This document shows, piece by piece, positions 1-7,754 of a DNA stretch of 64,000 bases. The stretch covers positions 558,001 through 622,000 of the forward strand of contig CAWEMO010000001.1 of NCBI GenBank assembly GCA_963810195.1, given 5' to 3'. Each line of letters opens with the position of its first letter. Position 1 is the first letter of the stretch. The position numbers and the translations under genes are program-made. The stretch is from Chersky-840 sp963810195. Lineage in GTDB: Bacteria; Actinomycetota; Acidimicrobiia; Acidimicrobiales; UBA8190. A model generated the notes under the pieces. The model did not search any database, was not told where the DNA came from, and worked only from the letters and a program-made list of their open reading frames with translations.

Positions 1-413
1 TGTCGATCCCCGAGCTCGGCACGATCCGCGCCCAGCAGATCCCGCTCGTGTTCCTGACGTCGAACAACACACGGGAGCTGTCCGAGGCGCTCAAGCGCCG
101 CTGCCTGTACCTGCATCTCGACTACCCCTCGTTGGAGCGCGAGCGCGACATCGTCCTCGCCCGGGTGCCCGGGGTGAGCGAGGAGCTCGCCGACCAGGTG
201 GCCAGGATCGTCAGGTCGCTGCGAACCCTCGAGCTCAAGAAGTACCCCTCGGTCTCGGAGACCCTCGACTGGGCGCGCACCCTCGTGGTGCTCGGCGTCG
301 AGTCGATCGACGCCGAGCAGGCCAAGGCCACGTTGCACGTGCTGCTCAAGTACCGCAGCGACCTCGAGCGTGCGGCCAAGGAGCTGGCCGTGGCCGGGGA
401 GGACCGGGCCTGA
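1..413 (+). CDS. MoxR-family AAA+ ATPase, C-terminal part (5' end outside window)
   Basis: Only the last 137 or so codons are present, entering in frame from base 3. The visible part has the AAA+ sensor 1 region (FLTSNNTREL) followed by the arginine-finger segment (ALKRRC) and a helical lid, as in MoxR/CoxD-type ATPases. These act as chaperones, often inserting metals or maturing enzymes with a VWA-domain partner. A gene for exactly such a partner starts 10 nt downstream, so the two are very probably one operon and one functional pair. The N-terminal Walker A and B motifs lie outside the window. The substrate of the pair cannot be told from here. Confidence 0.85.
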   Translation, partial: SIPELGTIRAQQIPLVFLTSNNTRELSEALKRRCLYLHLDYPSLERERDIVLARVPGVSEELADQVARIVRSLRTLELKKYPSVSETLDWARTLVVLGVESIDAEQAKATLHVLLKYRSDLERAAKELAVAGEDRA

Positions 414-423
414 GGAGAGGGTC

Positions 424-1866
424 GTGCTCGACGTCCTCACCGGGTTCGTAGGGGAATTGCGTGCCGCAGGGCTGCCGGTGTCGCTCACCGAGTCCATCGA
501 CGCGGCCGAGGCGGTCCACCACATCCCCCTCGAGGACCGCGACGCGCTCAAGTACGCCCTGGCCGCCACCTTGGTGAAGAGCTCGGCGCACTGGAAGGCG
601 TTCGAGACGGCCTTCGAGGTCTACTTCTCCATGCGCGGCCCGCAGTACGAGATCGGTGACGACGAGTCGCCGGCCGGCGACCTCGACACCGACGCCGAGC
701 GCGACGACCGCGGGCGCGGTGAGGGCCGGGGCCAGGGCGGCGGAGGCGGTGAGGGGCTTTCGCCCGAGGAGCTCGCCGAGATGCTGTTCCGGGCCCTGCT
801 GTCGGCCAACGACGCGCAGGTCGCGGCCCTCGCCCGCCAGGCCGTGAGCCGCTTCGCCGGCATGGAGCCGGGCCGTCCCGTGGGTGGGACGTACTACCTG
901 TACCGCACCCTGCGGAACCTCGACCTCGACCGGGTCCTCGAGCGGCTCATGCAGAGCGCGCGCGCCGAAGCCGCCGAGGGGCACCTCACGGCGCTCGAGG
1001 AGCGACTCGCCCGCGACGAGTTCAAGTCTCGCCTCGACCGCCTGCGGCGCGAGCTCGAGGACGAGATCCGCCGCCGGCTGGTGGCCGACCGCGGCACCGA
1101 GGCCCTGGCCCGGTCGCTGCGCAAGCCCCTGCCCGAGGAGATCGACTTCATGCATGCCACGCGCGACGAGCTGGCGTCGTTGCGCCGCGCCATCCACCCC
1201 CTCACCCGCAAGCTCGCGGTGCGCCTGGCCCGCAAGCGCCGCCATGGCCGCAAGGGGCCTCTCGACTTCCGTTCCACCATGCGCCACTCGCTGTCCACCG
1301 GGGGCGTCCCGGTCGATCCCAAGTTCCGCTACCCCCGTCCGGCCAAGCCCGAGATCATCGTCATCGCCGACATCTCGGGCTCGGTGGCCTCTTTCGCCCG
1401 CTTCACCCTGCATCTTGTGCACGCCATCAGCTCGCAGTTCTCCAAGGTGCGCAGCTTCGTGTTCATCGACGGCATCGACGAGGTGACGCGGTTCTTCGAG
1501 AACGTCGACGACGTGGCCGATGCCGTGCATCGCATCAACACCGAGGCCGACGTGGTGTGGGTGGACGGGCACTCGGACTACGGCCACGCCCTGTCGGTGT
1601 TCTGGGAGCGATGGGGTGAGGAGATCACACCGCGCACGAGCGTGCTGTTGCTCGGCGACGCCCGCAACAATTACCACGCCTCCCAAGCCTGGGTGATCCA
1701 GGAGATCCGCCACCGCGCCCGGCACGTGTACTGGCTCAATCCCGAGCCCCGCGCCTACTGGGGGACCGGCGACTCCATCCTCGGTGAGTACGCCGTGCAC
1801 TGCGACGACGTCTTCGAGTGCCGGAACCTGCGCCAGCTCGAGCACTTCGTGACCGAGCTGGCGTGA
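424..1866 (+). CDS. VWA domain protein, CoxE-like
   Basis: A 480-residue protein. The start is GTG at 424, chosen because a GAGGAGAGG Shine-Dalgarno stretch overlaps the stop of the MoxR gene just upstream. The N-terminal two thirds is charged and helical with a Gly/Glu-rich linker. The C-terminal third is a von Willebrand A domain with the metal-binding DISGS motif (DxSxS) in IIVIADISGSVASF. This arrangement matches CoxE-like partners of MoxR ATPases, which recruit the ATPase to a target enzyme. No CO dehydrogenase or other obvious client is in view, so the target is unknown. The next gene overlaps by 4 nt (GTGA), suggesting translational coupling. Confidence 0.85.
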   Translation: MLDVLTGFVGELRAAGLPVSLTESIDAAEAVHHIPLEDRDALKYALAATLVKSSAHWKAFETAFEVYFSMRGPQYEIGDDESPAGDLDTDAERDDRGRGEGRGQGGGGGEGLSPEELAEMLFRALLSANDAQVAALARQAVSRFAGMEPGRPVGGTYYLYRTLRNLDLDRVLERLMQSARAEAAEGHLTALEERLARDEFKSRLDRLRRELEDEIRRRLVADRGTEALARSLRKPLPEEIDFMHATRDELASLRRAIHPLTRKLAVRLARKRRHGRKGPLDFRSTMRHSLSTGGVPVDPKFRYPRPAKPEIIVIADISGSVASFARFTLHLVHAISSQFSKVRSFVFIDGIDEVTRFFENVDDVADAVHRINTEADVVWVDGHSDYGHALSVFWERWGEEITPRTSVLLLGDARNNYHASQAWVIQEIRHRARHVYWLNPEPRAYWGTGDSILGEYAVHCDDVFECRNLRQLEHFVTELA

Positions 1867-2564
1867 GCGCACCCCCGACCGGCCGCCGCGCCCCGCGGGG
1901 CGTGCGCACCGTCTTCGACACGGCCCCCGGCACCACCCGTGTGGTGCTGATCCGCCACGGGGAGGCGACCTGCAACGTCGAGGGCGTGGTGGGCGGCCGG
2001 GGCGGGTGCACCGGCCTGTCGGCGACCGGGAGACGCCAGGCCGAGGCGCTGGCGGCCCGGCTCCTCGAGACCGGCGAGCTGTCGGGAGCGGGCGCGTTCT
2101 ACAGCAGCGTCCTGGCGCGCGCCGTCGAGACGGGGAGCATCGCTGCGCCGGGCATCGGTGAGGGCACGGCACCCGTGGAGGATTGCGAATTGTGCGAGCT
2201 GCACCCAGGTGAGGCCGACGGCCTCACCTGGGACGAGTTCCGGGATCGCTACGGGGAGCCCGACTTCGATGCCGACCCCGACGCCGTGGTGGCGCCGGGG
2301 GGCGAGAGCTGGAGCTCGTTCGTGGCGCGTGCCGTGGGAGCCGTGGCCCGGGTGGCGGGCGCCCATCGCGGCGAGCTCGTCGTGATCGTGTGCCACGCCG
2401 GTGTCATCGAGTCGACGCTGCTCGCCTTCTTGCCGGTGGCGCCGGGGCGGCGCCTGGGCTTGGCCACCGAGCACACCTCGCTCACCGAGTGGGAGACGGG
2501 GGAGCGGGGATGGCGCCTGGTCCGGTACAACGACGCCGCCCACCTGCGGGCGCTCTCGGTCTGA
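1863..2564 (+). CDS. histidine phosphatase family protein (phosphoglycerate mutase-like)
   Basis: A 233-residue cytosolic enzyme of the histidine phosphatase superfamily. The phospho-accepting motif is VLIRHGEAT near residue 30, the second catalytic histidine is in VIVCHAGV, and an acidic residue lies in the ELHPGEADG stretch. It starts at GTG 1863, overlapping the VWA stop as GTGA, so it is the third gene of the MoxR-VWA operon. Family members remove phosphate from sugars, nucleotides or small metabolites. The substrate cannot be deduced from sequence or neighbours. Confidence 0.85.
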   Translation: MSAPPTGRRAPRGVRTVFDTAPGTTRVVLIRHGEATCNVEGVVGGRGGCTGLSATGRRQAEALAARLLETGELSGAGAFYSSVLARAVETGSIAAPGIGEGTAPVEDCELCELHPGEADGLTWDEFRDRYGEPDFDADPDAVVAPGGESWSSFVARAVGAVARVAGAHRGELVVIVCHAGVIESTLLAFLPVAPGRRLGLATEHTSLTEWETGERGWRLVRYNDAAHLRALSV

Positions 2565-2604
2565 CCCGGACGACGGCGGCCGCGGCCGTCTCCGACGTGG
2601 CGCG

Positions 2605-4200
2605 TCAGCAGGCGTAGTCGCCGTCGAGGCTCTGCCCGTTCGCCTGGTCGGTGTACTGGGTCACCCACACGCCCCCGGTGGGAAGGAGGTTGCCGTTCTG
2701 CGCCGCGTAGGAGACGGCGTTGGCGCAGTTGGCCTGCGGGTTGCCCGTGTACCAGGCGATCCACAGCGGGACCGCGGGTTGGAAGTCCCCGGCGATGCCG
2801 TTCCAGCTGAGAGGGCTCGTGTAGATGCCGACGTTGTTGATGCCGTCGCCGCGCAGCGCCGCGATGGCGCCCTCGATGACCTGGTCGTTCTCGCCCGTGT
2901 TCGACGACCAATTGGCCGTCTCCACGTCCAGCCACCACGTGACCAGCGGGTTCACCCCCTGGGCCTGGGCGTAGTCCAGCGCGAAGACCCCCGCCTCGTA
3001 TCCCCAGTTGCAGGCGGGGTCACCGTTGCACCCGGGCTGGTCGGTGGTGTCGGTCCCGTACGTCATGAAGATGTAGAGGTTGAGCCCGCCCCCCGCCCAC
3101 TGGGCCTCGTGGGCCAGGCACGGGTTGGAGGCCCCGTTCGACTCGCCGGTCACCTGGACGATGCCGACGGTGTGCCCCGAGGGCAGCGTCGCGTCGCACG
3201 TCGGGGGGTTGTCCTGGAACCTCGAGACGTCATATCCGTAGGCCCCCGACGGGTACGCGCCGTTGGCCGCCACGCCGGTCCCGGGCCCGTCGGCGATGCC
3301 GACCACCGGAGCCGCGATGTGCTGGGGGGCGGAGCCGAAGTATCCGGCGTCGCCGAAGGCGGTGACCGCGCCGTTGCTGTCGGTCATCCAGTACCCCCCC
3401 GCGTCCGAGGCGGCGATCCCGACCAGTGGGTGCCTCAGGGTGTGGCCCCCGAGCGACCCGAAGTACCCGGCGTCGCCGAAGGCGAACACCCCGCCGTCGG
3501 CGCCGAGCATCCAGTACCCGCCGGCGTCGGGGGCGGCCGCGCCCACGATCGGTGCCGCCAGGGCGATGTTGCCGAGCGACCCGGAGTACCCGGCGTCACC
3601 GAAGGCGAAGACCCCGCCGTCGGACGCGAAGAGCCAGTAGCCGTGGCCGTCGGGGGTCGCCACCATGGCGATCACGGGCTTGTTGAGCTTCACCGCGCCC
3701 ATCGACCCGTAGAACGGCGCATGGAAGGCGAACACGCCGCCGTCGGAGGCCACCGTCCAGTACCCGCCCGTGGCGGGGTCGGCGGCGATGCCCACCATGG
3801 GCTTGTTGAGCTTCACCGCGCCCATCGATCCCCAGAAGGGCGCGGAGCCGAAGGTGAACACCCCGCCGTCGGAGGCCACCGTCCAGTAGCCCTTGCCGTC
3901 GGCGCCCGAGGGGCCCGTCGTCGGGGCGATCCCGACCATGGGTTCGTTGAGCCTGGTGCCGCCCATCGACCCGAGGAAGGGGAGGCCGCCGAAGGCGAAC
4001 ACGCCGCCGTCGGAGGCCACCGTCCAGTACGAGGGCACTCCCTGCGCGGCGGCGGGCGCGGCACCGGTCAAGGGGTGCGGCGCCGTGGCCGGCGCCACGA
4101 CCGCGCCCGAGACCACGGCGACGGAGACGACGGACGCAGCGACGACGGACGCGCCCAGGGCGCGTCCCAGGCGCGACAGGTTGTGTGCAAGACGGGGCAT
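2605..4200 (-). CDS. secreted GH25-like (lysozyme-type) protein with six N-terminal ~48-residue repeats
   Basis: A 531-residue exported protein. Residues 1-54 form a signal peptide (basic start, long Ala/Val stretch, AAAQG end). Six repeats of about 48 residues follow, each with the core YW..ASDGGVFAFG...GSMG; the last is degenerate (YWMTDSNGAVTAFG). Such repeats are common in secreted Acidimicrobiia proteins and probably make a beta-propeller or similar surface module. From about residue 320 a GH25-like barrel begins: YGYDVSRFQ, WWLDVET with the likely catalytic acidic pair, GIYTSP and LWIAWYTG. It probably binds and cuts peptidoglycan or another wall polymer. Eight cysteines in the catalytic part may form disulfides. 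It is convergent with the phosphatase gene and probably monocistronic. Confidence 0.8.
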   Translation of the reverse strand: MPRLAHNLSRLGRALGASVVAASVVSVAVVSGAVVAPATAPHPLTGAAPAAAQGVPSYWTVASDGGVFAFGGLPFLGSMGGTRLNEPMVGIAPTTGPSGADGKGYWTVASDGGVFTFGSAPFWGSMGAVKLNKPMVGIAADPATGGYWTVASDGGVFAFHAPFYGSMGAVKLNKPVIAMVATPDGHGYWLFASDGGVFAFGDAGYSGSLGNIALAAPIVGAAAPDAGGYWMLGADGGVFAFGDAGYFGSLGGHTLRHPLVGIAASDAGGYWMTDSNGAVTAFGDAGYFGSAPQHIAAPVVGIADGPGTGVAANGAYPSGAYGYDVSRFQDNPPTCDATLPSGHTVGIVQVTGESNGASNPCLAHEAQWAGGGLNLYIFMTYGTDTTDQPGCNGDPACNWGYEAGVFALDYAQAQGVNPLVTWWLDVETANWSSNTGENDQVIEGAIAALRGDGINNVGIYTSPLSWNGIAGDFQPAVPLWIAWYTGNPQANCANAVSYAAQNGNLLPTGGVWVTQYTDQANGQSLDGDYAC

Positions 4201-4277
4201 CGTGGTTGCTGCGGTCCTTTGGCGCCGGGGCGTGTGTGCCGGGTCCAGAGGGGTCGTGGAGGCCCGAGGTCTGCTCC

Positions 4278-4306
4278 ATTTTCACGGAGAGAACGGCGCG
4301 AAGCAA
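4278..4306 (-). promoter_or_regulatory. candidate promoter of the GH25-like gene
   Basis: On the minus strand, TTGCTT (4306-4301) and GAAAAT (4283-4278) are separated by 17 nt. The AT-rich -10 stands out in this GC-rich region. It would give a leader of about 70 nt before the ATG at 4200. The rest of the 207-nt gap (4201-4407) shows nothing else I can name. Confidence 0.45.
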
Positions 4307-4407
4307 CGACGCTCCGGACATCGCCGCCGACCTGGACCGACGCGTGCCGACGCGGTCGGTGTTCGCGCCCGGGCCTCGCTAGCACCAGGGTGCGATGCGC
4401 CCGCGGC

Positions 4408-5755
4408 TCAGGCCCTGAGGAGCTCCGCGACGCGGAAGGCGAGGTCGATGGCCTGGCGTGCGTTGAGGCGGGGATCACAGGTCGTCGTGTAGCGCTCGTG
4501 GAGCTGGTCCTCGAGGATGTCCCCGAAGCCGCCGAGGCATTCGGTGACGTCGTCCCCCGTGAGCTCGAGGTGCACGCCGCCGGGCCACGAGCCGGCCGCA
4601 TGGTGCGCGGCGAAGAACCCTTTGAGCTCGGCCAGGATGTCGTCGAAGCGGCGCGTCTTGCGGCCCCCCTCGCTGACGAAGGTGTTGCCGTGCATGGGGT
4701 CGCACGCCCACACCACCGGGTGCCCGGAGCTGCGCACGGCCTCGAGCAGCGGCGGAAGCGCTTCGGCGACGGCGCTCGCGCCCATGCGGGTGATGAGCGT
4801 CAGGCGGCCCGGCGTGTGGTCGGGGTCGAGGCGGTCACACAGCGCGACGACCTCGGCGGGCGTCATCGTGGCGCTGATCTTGCATCCGATGGGGTTGTGG
4901 ATCCCCGACAGGAAGTCGACGTGCGCGCCGTCGAGCTGTCTCGTGCGCTCGCCCACCCACAGCATGTGCGCCGAGCAGTCGTACCAGTCGCCCGTGAGCG
5001 AGTCCATGCGGGTGAGCGCCTCCTCGTAGCCGAGGATCAACGCGTCGTGGCTCGTGTAGAAGTCGACCTGGTGCAGCGACTGCTCACCTTCGAGGTCGAT
5101 GCCACACGCAGCCATGAACCGCAGGGCGCGGTCGATCTCGGCGGCGATCTGCTCGTAGCGGCGCCCCTCCTCGCTCGAGGCCACGAACTGCTGGTTCCAC
5201 AGATGGACCTGGGACAGGTCGGCGAAGCCGCCCTTGGTGAAGGCGCGCACGAGGTTGAGCGTCGACGCCGACTGGTGGTACGCGGCCACCAGTCGGTGCG
5301 GATCGGGCACCCGGGCGGTGGCGTCGGGAGTGTCGTCGTTGACCATGTGCCCGCGGAAGGCGGGGAGCTCGAGCTCGCCGACGCGCTCGGTCGGCGACGA
5401 GCGCGGGCTTGGCGAATTGGCCCGCGATCCGCCCCACCTTGATGGCGGGCACCCCGGCTCCGTAGGTGAGGACCACGGCCATCTGCAAGATCACCTTGAG
5501 CTTGTCCCGGATGGCGTCGGCGGAGAATTCGGCGAACGACTCGGCGCAGTCCCCGGCCTGCAGGAGGAATGCCTCCCCGGCCGCGACCTGGCCCAGCGCG
5601 CCCACGAGCCGGCGGGCCTCGCCGGCAAATACGAGCGGGGGCAGGCCGGCGAGCTCCTTCAGGACCTGCTCGAGCTCGTCCTCGTCGGGCCAGTCCGGCT
5701 GCTGCGCGGCGGGGAGCTGTCGCCAGCGCTGGGGGCTCCACTCGGCGGGGCTCAT
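4408..5755 (-). CDS. aroG: type II 3-deoxy-D-arabino-heptulosonate-7-phosphate synthase (frame break near 5403)
   Basis: The first enzyme of the shikimate pathway, joining phosphoenolpyruvate and erythrose 4-phosphate. It is the plant/actinobacterial type II form, about 448 residues. The N-terminal part (MSPAEWSPQ..., LLQAGDCAESF, KVGRIAGQFAKP) is in one frame. The rest (HMVNDDTPDA, YHQSASTLN, GIHNPIGCK, WACDPMHGN, HLELTGDDVTECLGG) is in another. One extra base around 5399-5408, just after FAKP, restores the expected FAKPRSSPTE join. The length from ATG 5755 to the stop is 3n+1, consistent with a single insertion. Since every motif is intact, an assembly error is more likely than a dead gene. 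It diverges from nadD across a 39-nt gap. Confidence 0.85.
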
Positions 5756-5794
5756 GGGGCTACAGCGTAAAGGCTCGGCGCCTACGCTCGTCAC
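5756..5794. promoter_or_regulatory. compact divergent promoter between aroG and nadD
   Basis: Each strand carries the same hexamer TACGCT just before a start codon. On the plus strand it is at 5783-5788, 6 nt before nadD GTG 5795. On the minus strand it is at 5769-5764, 8 nt before aroG ATG 5755. Neither gene has a Shine-Dalgarno sequence, so both transcripts look leaderless. The -35 region expected for each gene overlaps the other's promoter. Confidence 0.55.
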
Positions 5795-6427
5795 GTGCAT
5801 CGGTCTGCCGGCGCTACAGGGGATGGGCCGGTGCCACCGGCCGCCCGCATCGGCATCTTCGGGGGGACCTTCGACCCCGTCCACGTCGGCCACCTCGTCG
5901 CGGCGACGTGGGCGCGCGAGGCGCTCTCCCTCGACCGGGTGCTCCTGGTGGTGGCCAACGTGCCGTGGCAGAAGGCCGGCACCCGCGCCGTGACCCCGGC
6001 GGAGGACCGCTTCCGCGTGGTGCAGGCCGCCGTGGCCGGGGTGGCGGGGCTCGAGGCCAGTCGCATGGAGATCGACCGGGGCGGTGCCAGCTATAGCGCC
6101 GACACCGTGGCCGAGCTCCTCGGGTCCGTTCCCGCCGTGGCGCCCTACCTGATCGTGGGCGCGGACGTGGCGGCCGAGCTCGAGACCTGGCAGCGGGTGG
6201 ACGAGCTCCGGGAGTCGGTGACCCTCGTGGTGGTGGACCGCGGCGGTGTGGGAGCGGCACAGGACCCCCCCGGTTGGCGCGTCGAGCGGCTGCGCATCCC
6301 GGCGCTCGACATCTCGAGCAGCCAGCTCCGGGACCGCCTGGCCGAGGACCGCTCGGTCGATTTCCTCATTCCCGAGGCCGCCATACGTTGCATCCGCCAG
6401 CTGAATCTGTACGCTGGCATCAGATGA
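5795..6427 (+). CDS. nadD: nicotinate-nucleotide adenylyltransferase
   Basis: Transfers AMP from ATP to nicotinate mononucleotide in NAD synthesis. The 210-residue protein has the nucleotidyltransferase signature GIFGGTFDPVHVGH near residue 20 and the second motif DISSSQLRDRL near the C-terminus. I use the GTG at 5795 because a TACGCT -10 hexamer ends 6 nt before it, which fits a leaderless start. GTG 5831 is the alternative and would remove the first 12 residues, which are not conserved. It is followed by rsfS, the usual partner in bacterial genomes. Confidence 0.93.
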   Translation: MHRSAGATGDGPVPPAARIGIFGGTFDPVHVGHLVAATWAREALSLDRVLLVVANVPWQKAGTRAVTPAEDRFRVVQAAVAGVAGLEASRMEIDRGGASYSADTVAELLGSVPAVAPYLIVGADVAAELETWQRVDELRESVTLVVVDRGGVGAAQDPPGWRVERLRIPALDISSSQLRDRLAEDRSVDFLIPEAAIRCIRQLNLYAGIR

Positions 6428-6514
6428 AGAGCCCGGACGCCGTTCGAACCGCCGTGCGCCCCACCCGGGCGCGCCCGGCGGGTTGACCGAGGTGGACGTG
6501 GCGGTTCCCGCCGC

Positions 6515-6931
6515 ATGACGGCATCCGCCGAGCGGGCATCGGCGGACAACGGACGTCCCGACGTGCCTGAAGCTGCCCTGGTGGCGGCGCGGGCGGCGGA
6601 TGCCAAGCTGGGCCAGGACACCGTCGTGCTCGCCATGGGGGATCTCCTCGGGGTGACCGACGCCTTCGTCGTCACGAGCGGCGCCAACACCCGGCAGGTG
6701 CGCACCATCGTCGAGGAGGTGGAGCGCCAGGTGAAGCAGTCGGCAGGCCGCTCTCCCCGGGCGACCGAAGGCCTGCGCGACCTGACCTGGGTGCTCATGG
6801 ACTACGGCGACTTCCTGGTCCACGTCTTCCAGGACGAGGCACGCGCCTACTACGACCTGGAACGGCTGTGGGGCAACGCCCCTCGCCTGTCGGTGAACGG
6901 GGCCTCGTCCGACCACACGCGCCAGGACTGA
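6515..6931 (+). CDS. rsfS: ribosome silencing factor
   Basis: RsfS binds ribosomal protein uL14 and blocks joining of the ribosomal subunits when nutrients are low. The 138-residue protein shows the family core: DAKLGQDTVVLAMGDLLGVTDAFVVTSG and WVLMDYGDFLVHVFQDEARAYYDLERLWGN split over two blocks. The start is ATG 6515, 87 nt after nadD. The Shine-Dalgarno is weak. A hydrophilic tail of about 13 residues follows the core. The nadD-rsfS order supports the call. Confidence 0.93.
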   Translation: MTASAERASADNGRPDVPEAALVAARAADAKLGQDTVVLAMGDLLGVTDAFVVTSGANTRQVRTIVEEVERQVKQSAGRSPRATEGLRDLTWVLMDYGDFLVHVFQDEARAYYDLERLWGNAPRLSVNGASSDHTRQD

Positions 6932-6989
6932 CCCCGCCGGCCATGGGGCCGCCTCGGGCGGGACGGCCGGGTTCCGACGTGACCGTGGG

Positions 6990-7754
6990 TCAGTGGACGG
7001 TGCCGGGCGTGGTCGGGGCCAGGGTGGCGAACTGCGAGGTGCTCGCCACCGGCACGTCGACTCCGCTCGCCACCGGGACCTCCACGGGCTGGCCTGACAG
7101 CTCGAAGGTGACCCCGGTGACGCCGGGAAGCGCGGAGGCCGTGAACACGACCTGTGCCACCGCCTGGATCTGGGGCGGGCCCACCAGCTGACCGAAGGTG
7201 CCGCCGAGGTTCACCGTGGCGACCCCCCCGGTGATCGATGCGCTGATCACCGGGGTCTGCGCCGGCAGCGCCGTCTGCAGCCCGGCGGCCGACTCGGCGT
7301 CGGTGGGCCCGGCCGCGAGGGCCCCGAGCACCGTGAGGAGGTCCGGAGCGTGGACGGGCACGTCCCGGCCCACCGCCACGAGGTGATCGGTCGGGTCGAT
7401 GAGGAAGATCTGCACGGGGACCTCGATGGGAGACGTCGTCGCCGTGGGCGACGACGTGGACGACGTCGGGTTGAGGAGCCCGAACGGGATGCCGTGGCGG
7501 CTCAGCGCGGAGGGCTGTTTGTCGACGGGCACGCCACACCCGGCCAGTGCGACGGCCACGGCCGCCGTGGCCAGCGCCGGCCCCAGCCGCCGCCCTCGTC
7601 GCCCCGACGGGGCGCGGGGGACAGGTCGCCCCGACGGGGCGCGGGGGACAGGTCGCCCCGACGGGGCGCGGGGGACAGGTCGCCCCGACGGGGCGCGGGG
7701 GACAGGTCGCCCCGACGGGGCGCGGGGGACAGGTCGCCCCGTCGAAGCGGTCAC
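6990..7754 (-). CDS. GerMN-domain lipoprotein, third gene of an mtrA-mtrB-lpqB-like cluster
   Basis: A 254-residue protein starting at GTG 7754, overlapping the kinase stop by four bases (GTGA). Residues 6-50 are five copies of the nonapeptide GRPVPRAPS. A basic stretch, a hydrophobic segment and the lipobox VALAGC then predict a lipid-anchored exported protein. The mature part carries one GerMN-like domain (PVQIFLIDPTDHLVAVGRDV..., VNLGGTFGQLVGPPQIQAVAQVVFTASALPGV). In mycobacteria the third gene of this cluster, LpqB, modulates MtrB and has a GerMN domain plus a beta-propeller. The propeller is absent here, so I withhold the symbol. The proline/arginine repeat lies before the signal peptide, which is odd and could hinder export if translated. 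Confidence 0.75.
   Translation of the reverse strand: MTASTGRPVPRAPSGRPVPRAPSGRPVPRAPSGRPVPRAPSGRPVPRAPSGRRGRRLGPALATAAVAVALAGCGVPVDKQPSALSRHGIPFGLLNPTSSTSSPTATTSPIEVPVQIFLIDPTDHLVAVGRDVPVHAPDLLTVLGALAAGPTDAESAAGLQTALPAQTPVISASITGGVATVNLGGTFGQLVGPPQIQAVAQVVFTASALPGVTGVTFELSGQPVEVPVASGVDVPVASTSQFATLAPTTPGTVH
7598..7732 (-). repeat. five exact 27-bp tandem repeats at the 5' end of the lipoprotein gene
   Basis: Units run 7598-7624, 7625-7651, 7652-7678, 7679-7705 and 7706-7732, with a partial sixth at 7733-7740. Read on the minus strand each unit encodes GRPVPRAPS in frame, so unit number can change without breaking the gene. Each unit contains the palindromic CCCCGACGGGG, giving strong hairpin potential. 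The array sits between the start codon and the signal peptide. Confidence 0.9.

Noticed and set aside
2401..5442. A 1013-codon plus-strand ORF antisense to the GH25-like and DAHP synthase genes
   Set aside because: Composition is typical of a shadow frame (Arg/Gly/Val-rich, no domain), and the opposite strand encodes clear conserved proteins over the same span.
5084..6916. A 610-codon minus-strand ORF over nadD and rsfS
   Set aside because: Only its 3' third matches DAHP synthase. The rest is antisense to two well-conserved genes.
7598..7740. CRISPR-like array
   Set aside because: The 27-bp units are directly contiguous without spacers and are in coding frame, so this is a minisatellite.
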